Below are positions 1 through 43,288 of a stretch of 64,000 nucleotides of DNA, piece after piece. The notes under the pieces are model-generated. The model was given only the letters and a program-made list of their open reading frames with translations. It made no database searches and was not told the DNA's origin. The DNA lies in the NCBI RefSeq assembly GCF_040939455.1, contig NC_134107.1, positions 10,851,537 through 10,915,536 of the forward strand, in the 5' to 3' direction. The translations under genes were made by a program, and so were the position numbers. Numbering within the stretch: the first letter of the stretch is position 1; every line of letters starts with the position of its first letter. The DNA comes from Microcebus murinus (Eukaryota > Chordata > Mammalia > Primates > Cheirogaleidae).

Positions 1-114
1 GGCCCTAGGGCTAATGATTTCTGCCCGCTGCCGGGCAGGTAGAGCAGAAGTGTTCTTTGTCTGTCGCTTTATTCCTTTGGTGTATCTGGAAGGCTTTCCG
101 GTGCACGAAAATAA

Positions 115-32286
<32,172 letters not shown>

Positions 32287-32471
32287 GGGTCGATGCTGCC
32301 CGGACGCCCCCTCTCCTCGAGGACCCCAGGTCACCTTGTCGGCGTCGACCGCAGCCACAGCGAGGACCTCTGCCGATCCCATCCAGCGCGGCGCGTCCCG
32401 CAAGCTTTGCTTTCCATTTCGAGGGAGAGGGATCTTTTCATTCCATTAACGATTCCTTAGGAAGAGGCTGC

Positions 32472-32477
32472 AATAAA
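32472..32477 (+). promoter_or_regulatory. NADSYN1: NADSYN1 poly(A) signal AATAAA
   Basis: A canonical AATAAA lies 186 bases after the stop codon, followed by a GT-rich stretch near 32505-32515. The 3' UTR would be about 210 bases. Confidence 0.8.
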
Positions 32478-32689
32478 TCTCATGCGACTTCTAAGCCTTC
32501 CCGTGCGGCGTGTGCTTTCCCCGCCCGTGCCACAGCGGTGGCTCGACGGGAAGCCGCTGGGCGAGCAGGAGCCTCCAGGCGCGGCGGGCTGCATCTTTGC
32601 AGCCGGAGCAAGGACAGCAGCCTCCAGGCCAGAGGGGTTTTCCGGAGCAGAAAACGGAGGGAGGAGCCCTGTCCTCCCACCCACGTGCA

Positions 32690-34436
32690 CCCTCCAGTAG
32701 TGCCCCCCAGTAATAGGGAAGTGTCCCCAGTTAGAGGGCAGCGTCCCTCCAGTGTAGGACAGTCACCAGTGACAGGGGCAATGTCTCCCCAGTATAGGAC
32801 AGTGCCCAGTTACAGGACAGTGTCCCTCCAGTGACGGGGCAGTGTCCCTCCAGTGACAGGGCAGCGTCTCTCCAGTGTAGGACAGTCACCAGTGACAGGG
32901 GCAATGTCTCCCCAGTATAGACAGTACCCAGTTACAGGACAGTGTCCCTCCAGTGACGGGGCAGTGTCCCTCCAGTGACAGGGCAGCGTCCCTCCAGTGT
33001 AGGACAGTCACCAGTGACAGGGGCAATGTCTCCCCGGTATAGGACAGTGCCCAGTTACAGGACAGTGTCCCTCCAGTGACGGGGCAGTGTCCCTCCAGTA
33101 TAGGACAGTCACCAGTGACAGGGCAGTGTCCTGCCACTATAGGACAGTCATCAGTGACAGCAGTGTCTCTCCAGTGACAGGGCGGTGTCCCTCCAATGTA
33201 GGACAGTGTCCAGTTGCAGGACAGTGTCCCTCCAGTGACAGGGCAGTGTCCCTCCAGTGACGGGGCAGTGTCCCTCCAGTATAGGACAGTCACCGTTACA
33301 GGGCAGTGTCCCTCCACTATAGGACAGTCACTACTGACAAAGCAGTGTCCTTCCAGTGACAGGGCAGTGTCCCTCCAGTATAGGACAGTCACCAGTTACA
33401 GGACAGTGTCCCTCCACTATAGGACAGTCACTACTGACAAAGCAGTGTCCTTCCAGTGACAGGGCAGTGTCCTTCCAGTATAGGATATCAGTGACAGGGC
33501 AGTGTCCCTCCAGTGTAGGACAGTCACCAGTTACAGGGCAGTGTCCCTCCAGTGACAGGGAAGTGTCCCTCCAGTATAGGACAGTCATCAGTGACAAAGC
33601 AGTGTCCTTCCAGTGACAGGGCAGTGTCCCTCCAGTGTAGGACAGTCACCAGTTACAGGGCAGTGTCCCTTCAGTGACAGGGCAGTGTCCCTCCAGTGTA
33701 GGACAGTCACCAGTTACAGGGCAGTGTCCCTCCACTATAGGACAGTCATCAGTGACAGGGCAGTGTCCCTTCAGTGACAGGGCAGTGTCCCTCCAGTGAC
33801 AGGGCAGTGTCCCTCCAGTATAGGACAGTCACCAGTTACAGGGCAGTGTCCCTTCAGTGACAGGGCAGTGTCCCTCCAGTGTAGGACAATCACCAGTTAC
33901 AGGGCAGTTTCCCTCCAGTGACAGGACAGTGTCCCTCCAGTATAGGACAGTCACCAGTTACAGGGCAGTGTCCCTTCAGTGACAGGGCAGTGTCCCTCCA
34001 GTGTAGGACAGTCACCAATTACAGGGCAGTGTCCCTCCACTATAGGACAGTCATCAGTGACAGGGCAGTGTCCCTCCAGTGACAGGGCAGTGTCCCTCCA
34101 GTGACAGGGCAGTCACCAGTTACAGGACAGTGTCCCTCCAGTATAGGACAGTTATCAGTGACAGCAGTGTCCCTCCAGTGACAGGGCAGTGTCCCTCCAG
34201 TGTGGGACAGTCACCAGTTACAGGACAGTGTCCCTCCACTATAGGACAGTCACTACTGACAAAGCAGTGTCCTTCCGGTGACAGGGCAGTGTCCCTCCAC
34301 TATAGGACAGTCATCACTGACAGCAGTGTCCTTTCAGTGACGGGGCAGTGTCCCTCCAGTGTAGGACAGTCACCAGGGCAGTGTCCCTCCAGTTGCAGGA
34401 CAATGTCCCTCCATTGGTCGGGCAGTGGCCCATCAG
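32690..34436. repeat. 1.75-kb minisatellite directly downstream of NADSYN1
   Basis: Tandem array of two interleaved units: a 22-base unit (gacagggcagtgtccctcca type) and a 39-base unit that adds 'taggacagtcaccagttaca'. The order of the two varies along the array; variants include cactatagg, gacaaagc and ttccagtg forms. It starts about 210 bases after the NADSYN1 AATAAA. Long frames through it on both strands come from scarce stop triplets and are not genes. Confidence 0.95.
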
Positions 34437-36415
34437 TGAAGTCAGCACCACAGCTCGGCCAGCGAGAGGCTGTGCATTCCTCCCTGCTGTGTGCAGGTTG
34501 CCGAGGGGCCCCGGGCTCTGTCCTAAGCCCCCAACACCGAGAGGACCAGCCTCCTTCCTGGAGAGGGGACTGTCCCCTGGCATCAGGCCCAGAGCTTGTT
34601 CAGAGTCCAGGAAGCCTCTCGCCCGGCCTGAGAGCTGAGATGAGCAGCAGCCTGTCCCCCCGCTGCTGGGAAGCCCTCCGAGCGTCTGGCCGACACATGT
34701 CACTCAAAGGACAAGGCAGCCTGAGGGCACCCCAGGGAGAGCCCAGGGCTCCCTGCGCATGTGTGAGGGCCCCAGCCAGGGGGTTTTCCTCCTGTTCTGC
34801 GTCATGGGTGCGTCCAGTCCAGACCAGCTCCCGGCAGCTTCGGCCCAGAACGTTCTACCACCGTAGCAGAAAGCAGCCACAGACCACACGCGACAAACGG
34901 CATGGCTGTGTTCCACTAAAACCTTATTTATGGGATGAAATTTGAATTTCATATAATGTATCATATCACAAAATAGTCTTCTTTGGGTTTTTTCCCCAAC
35001 CGCTTACAATGTAAAACCGTTCTCGTCTCGTGGACCATCCACAAATAGGTGTCAGGTGGGATTTGGGCCCTGGCCATAGTTTGCTGACGCATAGTGGTAA
35101 AGGTGACCATGTCACCTCCTCGTGGGCTTTGTGAGGCTTCACGCAGCCACTCCGTGTAGAGCACTCAGGGTGCGTTTGGCATGCCGAGGTGGGTGTGAGC
35201 TGTTCCTGTGACTGACTCCTGCCCCTCCCTTGATGTCCCACACCCGATGAACGCCTCCCCCGTGTTCCCTGATTCTGCCGTAGCACCTCAAATCCATTTC
35301 CTGCTGGTTATGCGCGCTAGTTGACAACTTGGAACTCGGTAAGACTGCACGTGGATAGGGCCGTGGGAATAGTTCCGAACGATGAGTTCTGAGCGGGGGG
35401 CCCGGCGGGGCCTTATTTGCTGGTTTGAGGCCTTCCAGAGCCTCCTTCCTGCTCTGACCAGCACTGTTGAAGGCGGCAGCTGTTCCATCAGCCTGGGTCC
35501 CTAAGTTACAGTATATCCTGCAACAGATATGGAATGCGAGTAAAAAGCAAAAAATCAAAATAAAAACAACCGTGTTGTTTAAGCCACCTTTGTTGTGGTA
35601 TGCCCATCCTTGGACCCAGGCCACTCCTATGAGGAGCCGTGAGGCTGCTGGCTTCAGCAGCGGCCCCATTTCAGACTTTTGTGTCCTGTCTCTCCGTGCC
35701 GTGTAGCCCTCCTGCAGATGGCACAAGTCGCTCCATGGATAATTGGATGAGGATGCTGGGGTGGGTGAGGCTGGGGAGGGGACAGAGAATATGTGTTGGC
35801 TACTTGGAGAGTCCCATACACAGAAGTTGCGGGACTTAGGCAGCGGGAGTCCCCATGGAGACGTCAGACCCAAGTCCAGCACGCAGGGAGACGACGGTGG
35901 GTTCCGTGACCGAGCAGTGGCAGTGTGGGAAGAAGTGATGGACAGGGCAGGTGAGAGGACCCTGAAAGCCCTGGGCAAATGGGGTCGGAAAGAGAAGGGG
36001 CAGACACCTGGCTCTTTCCTTTGGGGCCAGCACAGGAACCGCCTGTGCGGGAGGTGGGCCTGCCCCAGAGAGTCTGGTCCTGGAGAAATCGCTCGGGCTT
36101 CAGACCACCGAGCCCTCTTGGGAGCCATGGGGGACAGTGGAGGCCTCGGTGTTGCCAGGACCATCCACGGACTCTCGTGTTTTCCTCTGTGGGGGTCTCC
36201 GGCCACCAGGAGTCTGAGCGTGGTCTCGGGAGACATCTCCCTGTCTCTGCGTGTCCCTGTCTGCCTCTCACACACCCCCGGCGGTAACCAGCCGCTGCCC
36301 CCAGACACAGCAGTCCCAGGTCTGTGCCAGGGCTTCCGGGGGGCCCAGAGGGTTGGCGGGAAGGGCAGGATGGACTCCACCTAAGGAAGTGAGCCGCACC
36401 ACGGGGTGCTCAAAT
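34437..36415. other. Intergenic, GC-rich, no gene recognised
   Basis: No repeat or exon could be named. The minus strand is open from an ATG at 36380 to a stop ending at 35139 (413 codons), treated as a finding and not as a gene because composition is Pro/Ser/Arg-rich and no family is recognised. Confidence 0.4.
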
Positions 36416-36423
36416 CTCCAGAC

Positions 36424-36614
36424 CAGGAGTCCTCAAACTATGGCTCATGGTCCACATGTGAGTGTTTTTGCCTGTTTGTTTTTTTACTTTAAAATAAGAT
36501 ATGTGCAGTGTGCATAGGAATTTGTTCATAGTTTTTTTTAAGCTATAGTCCGGCCCTCCAACGGTCTGAGGGACAGTGAACTGTCCCCCTGTTTAAAAAG
36601 TTTGAGGACCCCTG
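36424..36614. mobile_element. 191-bp non-autonomous hAT-type DNA transposon, complete
   Basis: Ends CAGGAGTCCTCAAACT and AGTTTGAGGACCCCTG are 16-base terminal inverted repeats with one mismatch. The element is flanked on both sides by the same 8 bases, CTCCAGAC (36416-36423 and 36615-36622), the hallmark of hAT insertion. It has no coding capacity. Its wording resembles a hAT family I recall from mouse lemur and galago. Confidence 0.9.
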
Positions 36615-36622
36615 CTCCAGAC

Positions 36623-37675
36623 TGTTCCATTCTCCTCACATCGTAACTCACCCTGGCCCCTCCGTGAACCAGCTTAAAGAATGACACCAGCCAAGCAGGA
36701 AGGGGTTTTGGTTTGGGGACAAGGATGGTCTATTTGGCCCTAAACCAGCCTCTGTGTTGGTGGCCACCATGTCCTCGGCTGGAGGGACAGTGGATTCCAC
36801 ACTTCTGAGCACGTCAGGAGACATGGCTCTGTTTTCCCAGGCCACCAAGAGGGGACGGCTGAGCTCTGGAGACCTGGTCCTGGAGAACCCCCAGAGGGAC
36901 CGTCCGTCCCGGAACATTCTCAGGACAAAGGGAGGGCTGTGCCCCTAGACGACAGGCCAGAGGGAGGGTCCCGCAGGGTGGGTCACCGTTCTGAGCCCTG
37001 ACCCACCAGACGGACGCTTCTCACCCACCGGCCATCCCAGAAGGTTTCCCGCTCCACTCCCAGACTGGGGCCCCCGTGTGTCGGGTGGGTCCCACAGCCA
37101 CCATCAGTGACCACACCTGAAGTCTGAGTTGAGGAGTGTCCGCCTGTGGGTACCCGTCTTCCAACAGACTTGGACCCGGGACAACCCTCCAGCCCCACAC
37201 ATAGAGCCCCCGTCCTGGTAGGTGGCTCTTTCGGGGCTGAGCTCTGCCCTATAGGGGTCTGGGATCCCAGGCAGATTGTGTATCCGGGGCAGGGAGGCTG
37301 CAGGGCAGGGTTCAGTCCAGCTCGGCACAGGACGGGGTGCGAGCACAGCCCAGAAGTCACGTTTGGGCCATCGGGCCAGCTGCCCCTTTCTGAGCTCAGC
37401 CATCTCACCCGCCGGAGGGTACGTGAGCATCCAGCCCACCGAGTCTGTGTGAGGAGGAACGAGACGACTGTATACAGGGTCGGCGCAGAACGGCCGGCCA
37501 CCTGGTGCCTGCTCAGGGGGCATTAACCTGGGCGGCCGCTTAGAGGCTGGCACCGACCGGGTAGCGACTGTCCCAGGTCAGCAGGCAGGGAAGAGGCAGG
37601 GCCCGCTCACCTTAGTCCCAGACGTGCCTTGGAAAGTGCCCTCCACGCAGAGCCACTCACAGACACTGCTGCGTC
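36623..37675. other. Intergenic, no feature recognised
   Basis: GC-rich unique-looking sequence. No exon-like segment or repeat could be named. Confidence 0.4.
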
Positions 37676-37689
37676 CTCAGCTGCTCCAG

Positions 37690-37830
37690 GACGCACAGGC
37701 GGGCGCGTGCTCCGCCGGGGTGAGGACGCACAGGCGGGCGCGTGCTCCGCCGGGGTGAGGACGCACAGGCGGGCGCGTGCTCCGCCGGGGTGAGGACGCA
37801 CAGGCGGGCGCGTGCTCCGCTGGGGTGATG
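37690..37830. repeat. CpG-rich 35-bp tandem repeat, four copies
   Basis: Four near-identical units containing gacgcacaggcgggcgcgtg followed by ctccgccggggtgag; the last copy has one change (cgctgggg). About seven CpG per unit make it a small CpG-dense spot between the two genes. Confidence 0.93.
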
Positions 37831-37904
37831 TCCTGGGCCACGGCGCCCAGCACCATGGGGCCCCGCCACGCCCGGCGTCTTGGCACGCTCGTCTGTCTGT
37901 CGTA

Positions 37905-38420
37905 TGGCCTGCTTGCTCACGTTTGTGTGCTAGTCCTTATTTCCTTTTGGAACTGGGTTTCTTTTCTTGATTTTAAATGGGTTCATTGTCTTTGGTTTGT
38001 TTCTTTGGCCAGTTTTTGACCTGTTCTCCATATGAGTCCTCGTCAGATTTGTAATCGGAAATCTGTAGCTTCTCTTCTCTTTCTCTTAACTGTGTCTTTC
38101 CCAGAGCGAAGGCTTGTAATTTTGGTGAAGTCTAACTTATCTGGGTTTTTTTTTCCCTTTGATGAATTCTGCTGTCAGTTTCTTATCTACAAACTCCTTG
38201 TCTGATCTAGGTTAGGACTATTTTCTTCTATGTTTTTGTCTGAAAATTGTATGGTTTGAATATTTTATACTCGGGCCTGTGACCCATTTGAGTTCATCTT
38301 GGATAAGGTATGACGTTTAGGTGCAGATCATTCTTTCTGCGTAGGGGTGTCCAGATGTTCCACTGGGCTGCGGGAAAGACCTTCCCTTCTCGGTTGAGTT
38401 GCTTTGTACCTTCGCACATG
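37905..38420 (-). mobile_element. L1 fragment, antisense, intergenic
   Basis: Antisense L1 3' wording: 'ccatatgagtcctcgtcaga', 'gtgacccatttgagttcatc', 'gtccagatgttccactgggc'. Confidence 0.65.
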
Positions 38421-39295
38421 TGTGTGGCTCTCTTTCCGGGCCTCCAGTGTGTTTCATTGATCCCCGTGTCTGCCACTTCTCCTGGACCTCGCTGTCGCAG
38501 GGAGCTGTGCTGGACAGCACTGGGAAGGGGTGGCCAGCAGGGCTAGGGCGGTGACAAGCTCCGCCTCTGCGCTGCGGCCCAAAGGGGGAACAGCCACAGG
38601 CTCCCGCCCAGCGCGCCAGCTGCAACAGGGGCCGGTTTGATTTCATTTCCGATGCTACCTGTTCCTATCTGCTTGTGCGTGTCTGTTTCCTCCAAATTAC
38701 AAGGATGTAACATATTCTCTAATGTAAAAAGTAAATAAGCATTCCTTATGTGTGTATATGCACACACGCACGCAGCTGTGCTGTCCCCGAGGCAGCCACC
38801 GGCCACGCGTGGCTTTCAGCCCCGGAAATGTGGCTCCTCTGAACTGAAATGTGCCCGGAGGCCTTGTATGTAAATAAGAACATAAAGTATCTCGTAAATA
38901 ATTTTTAAAATACTGTTCACATGTTGAAATGATATTTTGGACACATAAGCTTAAATACATCATCAAGATTCATCTCACCAATTTCTTTTTTCTTTACATC
39001 TTTTCTAATGAAATTTTCTCATTGTGAGACGCTGCAACATCACATTTGTGGCTCATATTGTATTTCTGTTGGACAGCCCGGGTCTGGAAGGAATGTTAAT
39101 AATAGTAATCAAAGTGTCCATAATGATTCCCTCTAGGTTGTAAGATTACAGGTGGTGGTTGTGGATATTTTTATTATATTTTGTTTATCTGTATTTTCAA
39201 TTGTTCTAATGTGAATTTGTATTAGCAAAAGAAAACCATTCCCAAGCATTTCAAAAGTGAGTTATTCAGCTTATAGACACAGCTGTTGCAAGTGA
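38421..39295. other. Intergenic, mixed composition, nothing named
   Basis: GC-rich to about 38640 and AT-rich after. No gene-like segment. Confidence 0.35.
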
Positions 39296-39299
39296 GAAT

Positions 39300-39625
39300 A
39301 TTTGTGGATCAGCACACATACAGTTGAGCACACATGGATGAGCACACACAGGTGAGCACACACAGGTGAGCACACATGAGAAAGCACATACAGGTAAGCA
39401 CACACATGTGAGCACACACAGGTAAGCACATACAGGTGAGCACACACAAGTGAGCACACATGGGTAAGCACACACAGATGAGCACACACACAGGTGAACA
39501 CACATGGGTGAGCACACACAGGTGAGCACACATGGGTAAGTACACACAGGTGAGCACACACAGGTGAGCACACACAGGTGAGCACACACACAGGTGAACA
39601 CACATGGGTGAGCACACACAGGTGT
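39300..39625. repeat. (gtgagcacacacag)n minisatellite
   Basis: About 22 copies of a 14-16-base unit, gtgagcacacacag with ca-number and g/a variants. Its minus strand reads as a Cys/Val/His-rich frame that could be mistaken for a keratin-associated protein; it is repeat sequence. Confidence 0.92.
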
Positions 39626-39779
39626 TTCCTTGCTCTGTCAGCTGAGAGGGCCCAGAGCCCAGTGGCAGGGAGCACCCCATGCTTGTTGGTCTTCCTGGTG
39701 ACTTGCTCCCTGAGCCACCTCCTCTCTTAGCATAAACCCAGGTGTGATCCAAGGGCTCACAAGTAACAACGACACTCCT

Positions 39780-40210
39780 ATTACTCAGAAAATTCCAAGG
39801 ATTGGTAGCTCCCTCCCAGAAACCAGGGACAAAGGCCAGTCTGATTCACTATATACGACAGACACAAAGGACAGAGACAGCAGACCAAGACTTTAAAGTG
39901 GGTGTTATAACTGCATTCCAAAAGTTCAGGAGAGAAGTAAGCACATAGGAAAGATGAAAAAGACCCCAGACAAAACTCTCCAGCGGAACACACAGTGTGA
40001 GATGAATAACGCACTGAAGGGAGTTGAGCAGACCAGACACTGCAGAAGAAAAGATGAGCAAACTTGAAGACACACCAGTTGAAACTAAGAAAAATAAAAC
40101 ATGGAGAGAAAAAAGACTGAAAAAATGAACAGAGCATCATGTCTGGTGTAAAACAATTTTAAGAAGCCAGTTGTAATGTGTATTTAGAGTTCCTATTAAC
40201 GTCTGTGACC
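39780..40210 (+). mobile_element. Old LINE-like fragment, intergenic
   Basis: A-rich sequence with ORF1-region style wording ('gactttaaagtgggtgttat', 'aagagagaaagactg'-like). Weak assignment. Confidence 0.35.
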
Positions 40211-40484
40211 CTCCAGTAAAAAAAAAAATAAACTTAAAAAAAAAATAGTGTCCCTGAAAAGGAGGAGAGGATGTTTGATGAAATAATGGACAAAATTCTT
40301 TAAATTTGATGAAAAGTATAACCTTAAAGATCCAACAATCTCATTAAGCCCCAAGTCCAAGAAGCGAAAAGGTAGGCCACGACACATTGTAGCTCTTGTC
40401 TTTCTTTTCATACCGTCCTGTGAAAGGGGAAGAAGAGAAGGAAAACTAGGCACCGGGGCCTCATAAGAAAATGGCGTCTCTTCC

Positions 40485-40640
40485 TACAAGGACACTAATC
40501 CTATGACCCTCGTGACCTCATTTAACCTTAATTCCCCCGTAGAGGCCCCATCCCCACGTACAGCCACGCTGGGGGTCACAGCTTCCACAGATGAGTGTGG
40601 GGGACACGATTCTGTCCATGACAGCTGGACAGACATCAGC
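40485..40640 (-). mobile_element. MLT1-type LTR fragment, intergenic
   Basis: 'gacactaatcctatgaccct', 'gacctcatttaaccttaatt' and 'gggggacacgattctgtcca' follow the 5' half of MLT1 in reverse. Confidence 0.65.
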
Positions 40641-43219
40641 AGCGTCACCAGCAAGACTGGCCTTGACGGGGGAGCGTCCACGCAAGCCTGCTCCCTGCCA
40701 CCACAGCCACCACACCATGACAGAGGGTGCCGAGGTACTCCCACGTCCGGGTATCAGGTTTCCTCCGTGCATGCTCTGGGCGGGCACCCCCGTGTGACGA
40801 CACACAGCTCCCCGCACTTCAGACCCGCTTCCGTGTGTCCCCACACGCCCCCTGCCCCAAACTCCAGTTCCCAGCCCTTCTCCTTCCCGACTCCTGACCA
40901 CCCGGAGAAGCCACTTGCTACTGCCCCGGAGACTGTGTATTTGACCCTCAGGCCAGTTCTCTCCACCCGGAGTGGACGGCCAGGTGCACCCCTGAAGCTC
41001 TCTGCGTTGGAAAGAGCTCCCCCGCCACTGTCTTCCAGGGACACCCTCAAGTGAGTCTGCCACGCGTCCTCGGGCTCTGTCCCGCCTGCACGTCTGTGAA
41101 CCACTCGGCCTCACTCCCCCGTGGTCAGCTGGTCATATGGGTGGCCCCACCGTGCGACCACAGGGCCACCCTTGGCCAGAGCCTGGGCCTGGCCCTCCCA
41201 GGGACCCATGGGCACCAGCCTAGACTCTAGGACCCAATCTCATCTGAAGTCGGGATCCCCCCAGGACTCTGACACGAGTGACCCTTCTATCTGGCAAAGG
41301 CCGCTGCCCCACAGTCCTTGACCGCATCAGGACATCTGCCGTGCGGTCCAGGCACGATTATGTACGTGCCGCGCAGTGGCCGATTGTGCCGCTGGAGCGC
41401 CAGGGCTCTCTGGCATTACCCTCTCCTTTCCTGAGACGCGTGGGGAGGAGGGGTGGAGTGGGCGGCTTCTTGCCCAAAGCTACCAAGTGGGAGAGTTGGC
41501 GGCGGCAGGGAGAAGCTGCAGGAGGACTCTGACCCCAGCTTCCTTGGGAGTTGCCTTTGCTCAGCCCACAGGGCCCCGTCCTGGGATTGCTGCATCCTGG
41601 TCTGGCAGCTGCAGCCCCTGGGCGGGGAGACGACACACTCTCTGCCCCTTCCCCTGCTGGCACTGCCACTAACCGCAAGGCCGCCCAACCGCACTGGATG
41701 GAGTGGCATCCGGAGAGGACAGGGACAGTAGCTGCTTCCGGGGCAGAGGTCATCCACCGACTTTATTCTCAGGCCCCCACCCTCTTCCAGGACCCTCGTT
41801 GGTCCCCACCCAGGGCCACTTCCACGAGGACCAGAAGCACAGGCCCCTCTGCCAGTTGCAGGAAAATGTCGTGGTGACCCCGGCCCCATAAGCAGCTACA
41901 TCCCATCTTCAGAGATAGGATCGGGACAAGGACCCACATGGGGCGGGAGGGGGCGTGGACGTGCCTCCATGCTGGCAGACACTTTCCCTGAGCCCCTGCC
42001 TGCTCTGCCCTGCGAGGGCTCCAAGCAGGCCTCCAGGTCCCTGTGCTCGTGCCGGGGAGACAACGAGGAGGGGGACTCAAGAGACAGGTGGCAGGACGGA
42101 GCCCCCTGCCCGGACACCGCAGGACCAGCCGGCAGGGGGCGCTTGGCTCTGGCTGTGATACCTCCCCCCACCTTCCCGCCCGTGCAGGGAGCTCACTCTT
42201 CCTCAGACCCCAGCACCTGACCCTTTGCCCAGCCTGCTCCGGCCAGGAAGTCCCTGCTGCCAAGTCTGACATACGGTCAGATACTGGGACCTCCCACCTC
42301 GGAATAAAGTTGAGAGGTCGTGCTGCTTTTTAAAGGGAAAGCATTACTGGAATTTGCACAAGAACTGGAAGACTAGTAAAACGTAGATGTCAGGGCCTAC
42401 CCCACACACACACACCATGTGCAGGCCTCCCTGCAAGACACGCTGCTGTGGCCACCCTCTCAATACACAGATGAGCAGCGGTGGCTCAGAGAGGGCAAGT
42501 GACTTGTCCAAGGGCACACAGCACATTAGAGCAGAGGAGGAGTAAGAGTGCAGGTCTCCTTCCTGTGCAGCCACATGTGCCAACGCTGCCTTTGCTGAGC
42601 CTAAGGGGCCTCCTCTCCCGGTCCTTTTCTCACTCCACCTTCTTGTGACCCCAGCCGGGTCCTGGTATTTCCAGCCGATGCCGAAATGGAGTCTCCGGGG
42701 ACTGTAGAACTTGGGAAAGGAAGAGTAGGGAAAGGGGCAGGGAAATGAGGGGAAGAGGTGAAATCCTTTTGTGGCAGGGGGAGGAATGGGAAGTCGCCTG
42801 GGCTGTCCGGGGCAGCTGGGGGCGGGGCTGCTCCCGGAACCTGCACCTGCACACCAACAGCCCCTCCTCTCGCCCAGTGAGGGCTCGAGCCCCAGCGGAG
42901 CCAGCCTCTGGCTTCCCTCTGCAAAGGCTCCGTGCCTCAGCCCCAGAGGGTGAGCTAGTTGGTTGGAGAGTGGCAGTTCCCCAGCCTGGGACAGTTTCTG
43001 CTGGCAGCTCCAGACCACCCAGAGCTCTGCTCTGCACCACCAGGGCCCCGGGTGGACTGCTGCCCCCAGGCCTGCTCCCAGTGGCTTAGGACCCAGCTGG
43101 GGCAGGGGAGACGAACAGCCGGGACGCTTAGGGCCCTGGCTGGGGAAGGCGAGTCAGTCCCGAGGGGGCAGGGCTCCCGGAACCAGGAACTGCAGCCCAA
43201 GTTGGAGCTTCGCCACCCC
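40641..43219. other. Spacer upstream of LGALS12, presumed promoter side
   Basis: GC-rich. A MIR fragment lies at about 42470-42560 and a short (ca)n at 42405-42416. No TATA box or strong core element was found; the non-coding start of LGALS12 must lie close to 43220 because the upstream sequence from about 43160 still resembles the human first coding exon. Confidence 0.4.
42470..42560 (+). repeat. MIR SINE remnant upstream of LGALS12
   Basis: 'cacagatgagcagcggtggc', 'gcaagtgacttgtccaaggg', 'cacacagcacattagagcag' follow the MIR core. Confidence 0.7.
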
Positions 43220-43288
43220 ATGCCACCTGAAGAAAAGCTGGACCCGATTCCTGACAGCTTCATCCTGCAGCCACCAGTCTTCCACCCG
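43220..43288 (+). CDS. LGALS12: LGALS12 coding exon 1 (residues 1-23)
   Basis: Reads MPPEEKLDPIPDSFILQPPV then FHP; donor GTGAGC. Upstream in-frame sequence stays open but has no recognisable coding similarity. Confidence 0.9.

Noticed and set aside
32886..33392. 168-codon minus-strand frame rich in Trp/Arg/Asp/Cys repeats
   Set aside because: It lies wholly within the minisatellite and reflects the repeat unit lacking stop triplets; neighbouring units shift the frame.
34079..34945. 288-codon + strand frame
   Set aside because: Its first third is minisatellite and the rest is low-complexity spacer without splice signals or family resemblance.
39266..39752. Cys/Val-rich minus-strand frames that look like a keratin-associated protein, tempting since KRTAP5 genes follow NADSYN1 in human
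   Set aside because: They are translations of the gtgagcacacacag minisatellite in all three frames; no KRTAP-type Cys-Cys pattern or start region is present.
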